Source of the DNA: Hawksworthiomyces lignivorus
Lineage: Eukaryota; Ascomycota; Sordariomycetes; Ophiostomatales; Ophiostomataceae
NCBI GenBank assembly: GCA_002917075.1
Contig: NTMA01000123.1
Location: 42,734 to 106,733 of the forward strand
Length of the DNA stretch: 64,000 nt
Direction: 5' to 3'
The translations under genes and the position numbers were made by a program. Numbering within the stretch: the stretch's first letter is position 1; the number at the start of each line of letters is the position of its first letter. A model generated the notes under the pieces. That model did no database searches. It saw only the letters and a program-made list of their open reading frames with translations, and was not told the origin of the DNA. Below, one piece after another: positions 34,253 to 45,148 of this stretch.

Positions 34253-35389
34253 TCACTCTTTCTTCCAGGCCTCGAATTCGACGTCTAGGTGCCGCTTGAG
34301 CTCTTGAAACTTGTTGCCAAAGTTCTTCCCGCACCGCCAGCACTTTAAGTCGCGGCGCAGAAAGCCCGTATGGCCGCTGTCGCCGCCGCCGCCGCCGTCG
34401 CCGCCGTCCTCGTCGTCGTCGTCGGGATTTTCCGCCGCCTGCGCCTCCTGCGCCTCGCGCACCTCGCGTGGCTGCCGCGGGTCGTCGGCAGCCAGCGGGA
34501 ACTCATCCAGCCGCACGAGGAACGGCGTGGCGAACGAGTTGTAGTGCTTGCGGTTGCGCAGCCGCGCGCTGTGCAGGTCGCGCGACAGCACGTGCACGTG
34601 CAGGTGGCTCATGCTGGGCCGCGCGTGCACGCCCACGAGCACCTCCCGCGCCCAGTCGCGGCCGGCCGGCAGCTGCGGCGGTGGACCGCCGCCCATCTCC
34701 TCTCCCTCCTCCCCTCCGTCCTCGCCCCGGAGCACGGCCTCGCGGGCGGCGTCGGCGGCGCTAAACTGCCCGAAGCGGCGCCGCAGCTCGCCGGCCACGA
34801 CGTCCCGCAGCGTCTCGGCCGCGGCGCGGATGGATGCCCGGATGCGCTCGCCCTCTGGGTCCGCGCGGCTCAGCAGCGCCACGGGGTGCTGCCGGCTGAC
34901 CTGCGGGTCGCGCGGCAGCAGCAGGCAGTGCACCGAGCTCTTGGGGAACTTGTCGTGCACCGCCACGAATTCGTCCGTGTAGTACAGCACCCGGCCGGCC
35001 ACGTCGGGCAGAGGCCCGCCGCCGCCCGCCTTGGCCTCCTGGATGAGGAATGCCGCCGGGTCCGAAATGTACATGCCCAGAGCGTCGCGGCTCTGGAAGC
35101 GGCGAAAGCCCGCATCTGCGATGCCGCGGAAGGCCCCGCCCCTGGCGTGGGTTGGCGATGCCTTCTTTTTCTTAGCGGACATCAGCTCGGTGACTGGCCT
35201 AGTGCATTAGAAATAGCCCCTCTCAGGGAAATAATAGGAAAATGAAAACAAAAATAAGAGGGCAGCTCGTTTACAGGCATTTTTTGGTCTTTCTCGCTTC
35301 TTGGCAAGCTCTGGTTCTGGTTCCGCTGCTTTCGTGAGGTCTTCCCCGTCAATTGCGTCTTCATAATGCTTGGACTTTTTTGGTGCCAT
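34253..35389 (-). CDS. HNT3: Aprataxin-like DNA 5'-adenylate hydrolase
   Basis: Two exons (35389-35275, 35193-34253) give 351 residues. The splice yields KNAFTELMSAKKKK, which matches the conserved N-terminal region of fungal aprataxins. The HIT motif is HLHVHVLS (about residue 233), whose middle His is the nucleophile. Earlier pieces KFPKSSVHCLLLPRD and MYISDPAAF belong to the same fold. The C-terminus (about 323-351) is a zinc finger of type CxxC...H...E (CWRCGKNFG, ELKRHLDVEFEAW), as in S. pombe Hnt3. The enzyme removes AMP left on DNA 5' ends by abortive ligation, protecting nick and break repair. A long Glu/Asp/Gly-rich linker (about residues 285-315) separates the domains. The gene is divergent from the helicase gene. 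Confidence 0.92.
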
Positions 35390-35960
35390 TTTGAGTAAAA
35401 GGCTCAGCACTTGAAATAACCATAGGAAAGATCGTGAATCTCGAAGCAGATGAAATGGTGGTGAGATCGAGAATAAGTACTGGTCGTAGGCTCACGTCTA
35501 TCCCACAGGCCGCTGACTGCGCCCTACAGGTCGCCGGCTGACTCAATTAACATCCCCGCGGGGCCTAATTTGCTGCACAGCTGCACAACTGCATTGGCCG
35601 CGAGAAGTTTAAAGTTGCCCCGCTGCGCCTCTTGCCAGGCGTCAAGCTGTGCTGCGCTATAGCTGACCGACTACAAAAAAGCTTAACACCTATAGTTAGA
35701 GGGCAGCGTACAGTACGAATCAGCAGCTGCATCGTAAGTGGCCGAGGCCAAAACTGGGGACCGCTTTATACTACAGAGCGGCAAAAAAATTTAGAGAAAA
35801 AGCTCCCAATGAAATCGCTGCAGTATCAAGCTGTCAAACCTTGGACACATTCGCCACGCCTCTCAGATGCAAATGCTCATCGGCATCTATAAGAAACCCT
35901 ATTTCTCTGAGCCGATTTTGATTCTCATGAGGCAGGGGTGCAGGCACGCGGTACGGCAGC
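35390..35960. other. Divergent promoter region HNT3 / DEAH helicase
   Basis: About 570 bases shared by two divergent starts. No TATA box or factor site is called with confidence. Confidence 0.5.
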
Positions 35961-36161
35961 ATGCCTCCAAAGAAGGGCAAGGACAAGGCCGCCGGGGGCA
36001 GCAGTGCGCCCTCGGCGGCGGCGTCGTCGTCGTCGTCTAAAGCGACCGGGTCTGGAAAGAAAAAGGGCGGCGCCTCGTCAAGTTCGACGATGCCGCCAGA
36101 TAGCGACTTTATTGTTTTTACCAACTCTACCAAGGAGGGTGGTGGGAAAGGCAACCGGCGA

Positions 36162-36196
<35 letters not shown>

Positions 36197-39100
36197 AGGG
36201 GCATCTGGATCCGCATCAGCAGGGGGTGGAGCTGCGGCGGCGGCAGACGGGCCACCGAAGCCCACAGTAAAGCAAATTATTGGCGGAGCGTCGTGGACGG
36301 GCAAGCTGCCCGTCAACCTCTTGTCGGAGCACTGCCAGAAGCAGAAGTGGGAGAAGCCAGACTACGATGTGGTAAGAGGCGGATAGATCTACGCGTTTTA
36401 TCTTGGATGATTTCAGAGACTAACAGGCTCGGCAGCGCAAAGTCAAAGACGGCTTCTCGGCCTTTGTGTCGCTGAGCGCCAAGAACCCCAAGACGGGCGA
36501 GGTGACCAAGCTGGACCCGTTCAAGCTGCCGCCCTCGCACGTCCACCTGGCCGTGAAGCCGACGGCGCTCGAGGCCCGCCACTTTGCGGCCACCTACGGC
36601 CTGTTCCGCGTGTGCAGCATGAAAAACCTGCACATGATGCTGCCGCCGGACTACAAGAACCTGTGGCGCGAGTTCGGCGCCCTCAAGGACCAGGACGTCA
36701 AGGAGGGCAAGGCCTGGATGTACGAGGCCGACCCGTTCACGGCGCTGCGCGAGCGCGAGCTGGCGAAAGCCGCCGCGGAGAAGAAGCGGAAGGAGCAGCA
36801 GGCTGCCCGCGAAAAGGCCGCCAGCATGCCGGGGGCGTCGGGCCTCATGGCTCTGCAGAATCTAGCGATCGGGGGTGGCTCTAGCAGCAGCAGCAGCAGC
36901 AGCGGCGGCGGCGGCGGCGGGAGCGGAGCGGGCAACGGCTCTGCCAAGGGGAGCAGCTCTGGCGGAGGCGCTACCGGCGGCGGAGGGGGCGGCGGCGGCG
37001 GCGGCGGAAGCAGCTTCAACCCCATGAGGGGCTGGACCAACGTGCCGAAGATCGAGATGGGCGGCAAGACGCGCACGATGCTCGAGGACCTGCTGCGCCG
37101 CGGATCGCTGTGGAACCCGCACGGCGTCGAGCTGGCGCCGGCGGCGCAGGCGCGCATCGTCGACGACCTGAGCCGGCTGGGCTTCCGCCGCAGCCACGTC
37201 GAGGAGGCCGTGTCCATCTGCCAGGACCGCGAGGAGACGCTCGAGTGGCTGCTGGTGCACGTGCCCGAGGACGACCTGCCGCGCTGGTCGCTGCCCGAGA
37301 GCTACTCGGCGGGCGTGTCGGTCGCGGCCACGGACCTGCGCCGCGAGTCGGCCATCCAGCGCCTGGCCCAGTCGGGCTACTCGGTCGACCTCTGCCGCAA
37401 GGTCTACGACGCCCAGGGCGGCGACGAGTGCAGGGCGGCGGCGGCGCTGCAGGCGATTCTCGTCGGCCGCGACAGCGCCGGCAGCGCGGCGGCTGCTGCC
37501 GAGCAGGACGGCAAGCAGCAGCAGCAGCAGCAGCAGCAGCCTGCCCTCGCCTCCTCGTACGACACCCCGCAGGAGGCCTGGGAGGCCGAGCTGGCGAGCC
37601 TCGAGTCCGTCTACGGCAGCGACCTGTACAGCCGGCCGTCGCCCGACGTGTGCGAGATGCGCCTGACGGACGTGCTGAACGGGTCGGACAACAAGAACCG
37701 CACCAGCGTCGAGGCGTCGCTGCAGTTCCGCCGCTCGCCCGGCTACCCGGCGGACCTGCTCGTGGCCGTGGTGGCGCCGCAGCTGCCGGCGTACATCAAG
37801 CTCAGCGTCATCCGCAAGACGCTCGCCTACGTGCACGAGTCGCTGCGGGACGAGGAGATGAAGATCTACTTTGTCGTGGACTGGGTGCAGCAGAACATCA
37901 ACGAGATCATCGAGCGGCCGGGCGCGCTGCGGGACATTGCGGCGGCGGCGTCGTCGGCGTCCGAGGAGGCGGAGGGCGCGGCGGGCGCGGCGGCTGCGGC
38001 GGCGGCCTCTGCGCGGAGGCGGGCTGCGGCCGCCGCCAGCAAGCGGGGCCCGCGGCGGCCCAAGCCGCTCGTCTGGCGGGTGGACGACCGCAGCCGGCAG
38101 GAGTGGCAGCGGCGGCAGGAGGCGCCGGCCGTCCAGAAGATGCTGGCGCAGCGGCGGCGGCTGCCGGCGTGGGAGGTGCGCGAGGCGCTGGTGGACGCGG
38201 TCCTCGCCAACCAGGTGACCATCATCTCGGGCGAGACGGGCTCGGGCAAGTCGACGCAGGCCGTGCAGTTTGTGCTCGACGACCTGTACAGCCGCGGGCT
38301 GGGCCAGGGCGCCAACATCCTGGTGACGCAGCCGCGGCGCATCTCGGCGCTGGGGCTGGCCGACCGCGTCAGCGAGGAGCGCTGCAGCGCCGTCGGCGAC
38401 GAGGTCGGCTACGTCATCCGCGGCGAGAGCAAGATCAACCTAGGAGGCATCTCGCCGCGCACGCGCATCACGTTCATGACGGCCGGCGTGCTGCTGCGCC
38501 GCCTGCAGGTCTCGGGCGGGCGCACCGAGGACGTCGTGGCTGCGCTGGCCGACGTCAGCCACGTCGTCATCGACGAGGTGCACGAGCGGAGCCTCGACAC
38601 GGACTTCCTGCTGTGCATCCTGCGCGACGTGCTGCGCCAGCGGCCCGACCTCAAGCTCGTCCTCATGAGCGCCACCCTCGACGCCTCGACGTTCCGCGAC
38701 TACTTTGCGCGCGACGGCCTCTCCGTCGGCGCCGTCGAGATTGCCGGCCGCACCTACCCGGTCGACGACCTGTACCTGGACGACGTGCTGCGCGCGACGG
38801 GCTTCGGCCTCGATGGCTCGCTGGGCGGGAACGGGGGCGGGGGTGCCAAGGGTCGTGACGACGGCGGCAAGGGCCGCGACGATAGCGGCGGTGGGGGCGC
38901 CCCCGCCGACCCCGTGGCCAAGGCCATCCAACGCCTGGGCAGCCGCGTCAACTACAGCCTCGTGGCCGACACGGTGCGCGCCATCGACGAGGAGCTGTCG
39001 GCGACGGGCCAGTCGGGCGGCGTGCTCGTCTTCCTGCCCGGCGTGGCCGAGATCAACCAGGTGTGCGGCCTGCTGCGGTCGTCGTCGGCCGACGCCAAGA

Positions 39101-40726
39101 CGCTGCAGGTGCTGCCGCTGCACGCGTCGCTGGAGACGCGCGAGCAGCGGCGCGTGTTCGCGGCGCCGCCGCAGGGGCGCCGCAAGGTCGTCGTGGCCAC
39201 CAACGTCGCCGAGACGTCCATCACCATCGACGACATCGTGGCCGTCGTCGACACGGGCCGCGTCAAGGAGACCAGCTACGACGCCCAGACCAACATGCGC
39301 AAGCTCGAGGAGACGTGGGCGTCGCGCGCCGCCTGCAAGCAGCGCCGGGGCCGCGCCGGCCGCGTCCGCGCCGGCAAGTGCTACAAGCTCTACACGCGCA
39401 ACCTCGAGCTGCAGCACATGCCCGAGCGGCCCGAGCCCGAGATGCGCCGCGTCCCGCTCGAGCAGCTGTGCCTGTCCGTGCGCGCCATGGGCGTCGCCGA
39501 CGTCGCCGCCTTCCTCGCCCGCGCCCCCCCCCCGCCCGCCGTCGCCGCCGTCGACGGCGCCCTGACCTTGCTGCGCCGCATGGGCGTGCTCGACGGCGAC
39601 GCCCACGCCCTCACCGCCCTCGGCCGCCTGCTCGCCGCCATCCCCGCCGACCTGCGCTGCGGCAAGCTCATGGTCTTCGGCGCCCTCTTCGGCTGCCTCC
39701 ACGAGTGCGTCACCGTCGCCGCCATCCTCAGCGGCCGCAGCCCCTTTGTCGTCCCGCCCCCCGACCGCCGCGAGCTCGCCAAGGATGCCCGCATGCGCTT
39801 CGCCGGCCCCGCCGGCGACGGCGACCTCCTCACCGACCTCCGCGCCGTCCTGCGCTGGGACGAGCTCGTCCGCGAAACAGCCGGCGGCAACATCTACGCC
39901 CGGCCCATCAAGGCCTTCTGCGACGACAGCTTCCTCTCGCTCCAGACCCTCGCAGACATCGCCTCCACGCGCACCCAGCTCTACGCCTCCCTGGCGGAGC
40001 TGGGCATCCGCCGGCCCAAGGACGACGACGGCGGCTCCTCTGCCGCTTCATCGTCGTCGTCGTCGGCACCATCTGCAAATCTCCTGTTGCGTGCCCTGAC
40101 CGCGGCCGCCTTCACGCCGCAGATTGCGCGCATCCAGCTGCCCGACCAGAAATTCGCCGCCAGCGTGTCTGGCACCGTCGCCATCGACCCAGAGGCCCGC
40201 ACCATCAAGTACTTTTCCCGCGACCACGGCCGCGTGTTCGTGCATCCGAGCAGCACGCTCTTCGACAGCCAGGGCTTTGGCGGCCGGGCTGCGTTCCTGT
40301 CGTATTTCAGCATGATTTCCACGTCCAAGGTGTTCGTGCGGGATTTGACGCGTATGTGTGCCTCTTTGCTTTCCCTCTATGCCTCCCTTGTGCTTCTCTT
40401 CCCCTGCCTGCTAACCGTTCTTTTTCTCGCCAGCATTCAATGCATATACGCTGCTCATGTTTTCTGGAGACATCGAGCTGGACACGCTCGGCCGCGGGCT
40501 CATTGTCGACGGCTGGCTTCGCCTGCGCGGCTGGGCCCGCATCGGCGTCCTGGTGTCGCGGCTGCGGGGGATGGTCGACCGCCTAATTGCACGACGCCTA
40601 GGTGGCGGCGATGGCGACGGAGACGAGCTTGGCGGCACGTCTTCTCCGGCCAACTCGGAACAGGTGGACAAGGATATCATCAAGGCTGTTGTCAAGCTCA
40701 TCGAGCTCGACGGTATGGATGCATAA
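35961..40726 (+). CDS. DEAH-type RNA helicase with UBA and RWD domains (DHX29/DHX57/Ucp12-like)
   Basis: Three exons (35961-36371, 36436-40351, 40434-40726) give about 1,539 residues. The N-terminus is low complexity with a run of about 12 Gly, followed by a conserved patch (GASWTGKLPVNLLSEHC). Two UBA-like helical blocks (about residues 378-423 and 442-483), a short poly-Gln run and an RWD domain (about 515-626, EAELASLESVYG) precede the core. Helicase motifs are GETGSGKSTQ (about 736), IDEVHERS (about 849; DEVH rather than DEAH), LMSATLDAS, NVAETSITIDD and QRRGRAGRVRAG. HA2 and OB-fold regions follow, ending MFSGDIELDTLGRGL. Relatives unwind structured mRNA during translation initiation (DHX29) or are poorly known (Ucp12, YLR419W). 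UBA plus RWD favours the DHX57/Ucp12 branch. Cytosolic location and mRNA substrate are inferred. Confidence 0.92.
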
Positions 40727-41917
40727 TTCATGATACTTAGAGCACATCTTTTTGCGGTGGAGATTAGAAAGCCAGAGTTGCCCGAAGAACCTCGGGCGTT
40801 GGAAGACATCAAACCATAGAATTGGCAAACGAGATAGACACTGCATCATGGCGTTTTCTAGTTTTGCTTGAGACTTGGCAAGAAGAACAGTCTACGACGA
40901 TTTTCTTCACTTGGCAAAGTCATCAATTTTGAAATATTTTGTTTTTTTTTATTTTCGTTTCAAGGGGTTCGGGTGTTGGGGGAAAAAGGGGGGGGCCGCG
41001 TATAAAAGCTAGATAGTAGGCAAACATATGGTACCCTACTTTTCCATCTCCTTGTCTCCCTGCGTCTGACTTTGCCAGCAGCCACTTGGTAGCTGACGTC
41101 AACCGCAACGTCGGGATTTGGCGGGCCATATATTCATCGCCGTTACTGTGCGTAAAAGGGGGGCTTATTCGCCGGGTCATGCACTAGCTATGACGACCGG
41201 CATACCCTGCATCAGGCTGCTGCTTCCGCTTCCTCATTAGGCTCTGCCTTTTCGTCGTTGGCGTGCCTTCGCAGCTTTCGTCTCCGGCGGATCATCCTGT
41301 CGACTCTCTGACTCCTGGTGTATATAGTGGAGTAGTCGGCGTCGACACGGGATAGCTAATTCTCTCTCGTCTAGGGTTGGAGCTTTAAAGCAACCATTCA
41401 GACCCTCATATCATCAAAGTACTTCCTCGTATCACCTATTTCATCCCCAGCTGAACGCACCGCGGCCGTCCAGTGGTATCTTCGTATGTCTCGGGCTGGA
41501 GCTTTCAAGCTACCATAGGACCCATTCCAAAGTAAGTTTTTCGTCCTGAAGCAAGCAAATTTGCCCAGTCCTCCAAATAAATTATAATAAAGCAATAAAT
41601 AAACAAACGCCGGTATTGGTGATGTGTCGTATGATGAAAGATGTCAAGGAAGGGGGTAAATGGATGGGATAATGCAGTCAATCCAGTTCGGTCCGAAGGT
41701 GGGTTCTACAGCTCAGCAAATTGGGGTATGCTGTGCTTTGCGCTTCCGCACATTGTAAAATAGAGGCGGCGTATTTTGGCACGAGAAAACCTAGTACGAG
41801 GCATACTTCTTCGGTGACCAAACAAGTCGAAAGGGGGGAGGGAGAGAGGAGGGGGGACTGGGCGATGGGAGCATGCACTGAAAGGTCAAATGATTATTTT
41901 TTTTGGTGAGGTTCAGT
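40727..41917. other. Convergent 3' spacer with a diverged direct repeat
   Basis: About 1.2 kb between the helicase and importin-alpha stops. It contains two diverged copies of an approximately 35-base sequence (41370-41405 and 41489-41523). No coding potential recognised. Confidence 0.55.
41370..41523 (+). repeat. Diverged direct repeat, two copies about 119 bases apart
   Basis: Copy 1 (41370-41405) and copy 2 (41489-41523) share the order TCT-GGG-TGGAGCTTT-AAGC-ACCAT-GACCC. Most of the mismatches are single-base changes. Copy 1 contains GGAGCTTTAAAGC, which holds the short palindrome GCTTTAAAGC. The copies may be the remains of a local duplication. Confidence 0.7.
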
Positions 41918-43995
41918 TTACATGTCCATGGTATCGGCACCGGTGGCGAAGTTGAAGCCGCCCTGGTTGGTGCCGTTGGTTGCGCCGAAACCAAAGGTGC
42001 CGTTAGCAGCCTGGCCCTGGGCAGCGTCCTCAGCGCCCTCGTCGTCGTCAGAGAAGTACTTCTCGATAATGTTGTACGCCTTCATGTAGATCTCCTCGTT
42101 GGCGTTGGTCTGGCAGTCGTGGATCTTCTCCATGCCGCCGCACTCCTCGATAAAGAGGGCATAGGTGTTGATGGCATCGACGCCCTCGCCCGCAGCCTGG
42201 CGGTCGAGCTCGCCAACCTTGAGGATGTTCTCGAGACCGTCAAGGGCGACCTGGATGATCTTGTTGTCAGGGCAGGCCAGCAGGTCGCAGAGTGGCTTGA
42301 TGCAGCCTTGTGAGACCAGATAGCGAATCTGCTCCGGCTTTTGCAGGCCACCGGACGTCGCGTTGCTGATGGCCCAGCAGGCCTCCTTCCGGGTCTTGAG
42401 GTCGCCGTTGGACAGCAGGTGGATCAGTGGCGGAATGATGTTGGCGTCAATGACGGCCTGGATCTGAGCAGAGTTGCCGGCGGTGATGTTGGAAATGGTC
42501 CAGCAGGCCTCCTTGCGGATGCCGTCCTTGTTGGAGCTGAGGAGGGAGAGAAGGCAGGAGAGGGCACCGCAGTTGATGATGACCTGGGTCTGCACGTCAT
42601 CGCCAGTCACAATGTTGCCAACGGAGCGCAGCGCGGGGGTCTGGACAGAGGTTGACGCGTGCATCAGCAGCTCGACAAGGCGCCGAGGAATGCCAGCTTC
42701 GATAACCGCCTGGATCTTGTCGTTGGAGCCATCCGACAGGTAGGAAATCGCCCAGCATGCGTCGATCAGAACCTCATCGTCCAGGCTGTACACGAGCTTA
42801 GAGAGAACGGGAAGTGCGGGTTGGATCTGCAGAAGGCGTCAGTATAGAGGTCACTACAAAACACAAGAGAGGCCGCCGCCAGGCGGATGCTTACCGTGTT
42901 CCAGTCTGGCTGCGGCGTCTTGCCACGGCAGAAGTTGCTCAGAGTCCACGTAGCATTCCGCAGCATGCTGAGCTTACGGCTGTCGCCGAGAAGAGCCAGC
43001 AGCGGCTTGAGGGCGCCGCAGCTGAGGACATAGTCACGGCACTGCGGGCTGTCGCCAGCAATGTTGCCCAGCGCCCACACAGCCTGCTCGCGGACGTCGG
43101 GTTCGGGGCTGGACAGCAGCTCGACAAAGATGGGCACGGCACCGGCCTCGATGACAACCTGCGTCTGAGTAGCCGAGCCGCTGGCGATGTTGGTCAGGGC
43201 CCAAGCGGCTTCGAACTGGACCAGGGTGTGGGGCGAGCGCAGAAACTCGACAAATCGGCTGACGACACCAGTCTTGATGACCTCCTCGATGGGCGGGTTC
43301 CGCTCCTTGGACAGGAGTTTTCTGAATTTGGTTGTTGCCTGAATCTGAAGCTCGATCTGGTCGGAGAAGACACCCTGAACCATCTGCGGCAGGTCCTCGT
43401 TCAGCTGGAAGGAGGGTTAGCATGTTGGGCATTCTGAATTCGGAGCTTCGAAAAGCATTCGTAAAGAAAAAAGCAGCGGTGAAAAGGAAGCAAGACCAGC
43501 GCAGAGAAGATATAAGAAGCGACCCCAGGAAGATAGCAAAGGGAACGGGGTGGTCGTTCTAGGCCCTTGTCCACGGTTTTGCCTTCCTCCTTCGCATCTC
43601 AACGAGAAAAAGAAAATAGGTACGAGAAACCCAGAAATTCACAAAGCATCGTGCTAAGACACGCAATGCAAACGACAGTGAGGCAAAAAGAGAGGGAAAG
43701 CAGAGTGCAGAGGGTGTGCAGAACACGCGTGTCTAAACAGCATGGACCGTTCAAAACTTACCTGAGACTCAGTCGGGGCAGTGTCATCGTCACTGTCAGG
43801 GGCAGCACCGAGAGAGGCACCGGGGCGCGAGTCACCAGAACCAATGCCACGACGCTTGGCCAAGTTCTCCTCACGCTTCGCCTTGCGGATCTCGACCTGC
43901 TGCTCCTCGCGACGACGACGCAGCTCCTCGGGCTTGAACGTGTTCTTCGCCTTGAACTGCGTACGCCGATGCTCTGGGATGTACCGCTCAGCCAT
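41918..43995 (-). CDS. SRP1: Importin subunit alpha (karyopherin alpha)
   Basis: Three exons (43995-43762, 43404-42895, 42826-41918) give 550 residues. The N-terminal importin-beta-binding domain ([15 protein letters not shown], then [18 protein letters not shown]) is followed by about ten armadillo repeats. Each has the Trp/Asn arrays that hold classical nuclear localisation signals, for example [47 protein letters not shown] and [11 protein letters not shown]. The tail ends in a Gly/Asn/Phe-rich stretch. The protein carries NLS cargo with importin-beta through the nuclear pore. This looks like the only complete, very highly conserved importin-alpha; sordariomycetes normally have one such gene. 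The first intron (43761-43405) is unusually long at 357 bases and the leader upstream is purine-rich. Confidence 0.97.
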
Positions 43996-45148
43996 GGTTA
44001 TGGTGAATGGGACAAATCAATAGAAAGTTTAGGAAACAAAGAAATGGGCCGCAAATATCGGGACAGCGTCTTTTTCGTCCTGCTGAAAAGGAGCTGCGAG
44101 AGAAAGAGGGAGAGAGAGAGAGAGTATTTGCGTGTGTGTAAGGGTGAGAATAGGAGGGACGTTTTTTGTGAGGGAGTGAATAACCCCGCGGCAGACGACC
44201 TGATTCGCGACTAGGGGGTCAGCAAGGACGCAGTTTAAGGATGAAAAAGAAGAAAAGCCAAATTGTGAGAGGGGGAAGAAGACAAGAGAGAGAGACACGC
44301 ACTCGTGAAGAAATATTCTTCCTTTTTTTTTTGTTAGCTTGTTAGGGGGGTTGCTTTGGTGATGAAAAAAAAGAAGAAAAAATGAGGAAGAAGAGCTAAG
44401 GGGAAGAAAAAGAGAGGAGACGAAGTAGAAGAGTGGGAAAAATATAATACGTTTTCGTTGTTTGATCAAAAGGGCGGAATAGGAAAGGACGTATTTTGGC
44501 TTTTGGCTTTCAAAAGAGGCAGCGGAGGAAGGGGCAACCCGCACGAACCAAGAGAAGGACAAAAGGGCCACGATGAGCGGGAAAGAGGCACTGTGCATGC
44601 GGGTGGCGGCTGCCGTTGTAGATACAGTGCGATTTCTAGATTCCAGAGGAGGGACATGTGGGGCAGGTGCGGTGGGGTGGAAGGGAGCGAGGGTCGTTAG
44701 CGGCGTGCAGTAGTCATAAACAGTCGTAGTAATCGCTATTACATAGTAGTAGGCCTTAGCAGTAGGCCTTAGCAGTAGAAGGTGGAGGCTGTTTGTTCAT
44801 TTAGGCCTCAGGCAGCAGCAGCGCCGTCAAAAAAAAGGCAACAGCGCCCAGCAGAAAGGCAAAAAAAAAGGCGACCCATTTAATGCACGTGATCGCGAGA
44901 GCATGAGCTAATGCTCGAACAGTGCGGAATCGCGTCTCACACGACCATCCACTATATTGGCCCGCTTCTGGCGACGCGTCTCGTCTCGGTCGTCCCTCGT
45001 CCGTGTTAGCCAACGACCCGTGTTTCTCTTCTTTCGCCTATGTTCTCTCGGCTCAAAGCACAATTCGGCCTCTCCCACGTGTCTATGGTCTTCCCTTTGT
45101 TTCTGGGCTCGTAATGGGTTGTCTCTCGGCCGCTGACAGCCATCAAAG
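43996..45148. other. Divergent promoter region importin-alpha / POT1
   Basis: About 1.15 kb. The importin-alpha side is GA-rich on the + strand (44090-44450). A 13-mer tandem (44748-44773) lies near the middle. On the POT1 side an ACGCGT (44974-44979, 170 bases before the POT1 ATG) matches the MCB element bound by G1/S factors in yeasts, though a six-base match is weak. Confidence 0.5.
44748..44773 (+). repeat. Perfect tandem 13-mer AGTAGGCCTTAGC
   Basis: Two exact adjacent copies followed by AGTAG. Each contains the palindrome AGGCCT. They lie between the divergent importin-alpha and POT1 genes, about 375-400 bases before the POT1 ATG. No known factor site recognised. Confidence 0.85.

Noticed and set aside
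37110..38858. 582-codon open frame in another frame of the helicase gene
   Set aside because: A/R/G-rich shadow of the helicase exon; the helicase motifs are in the other frame.
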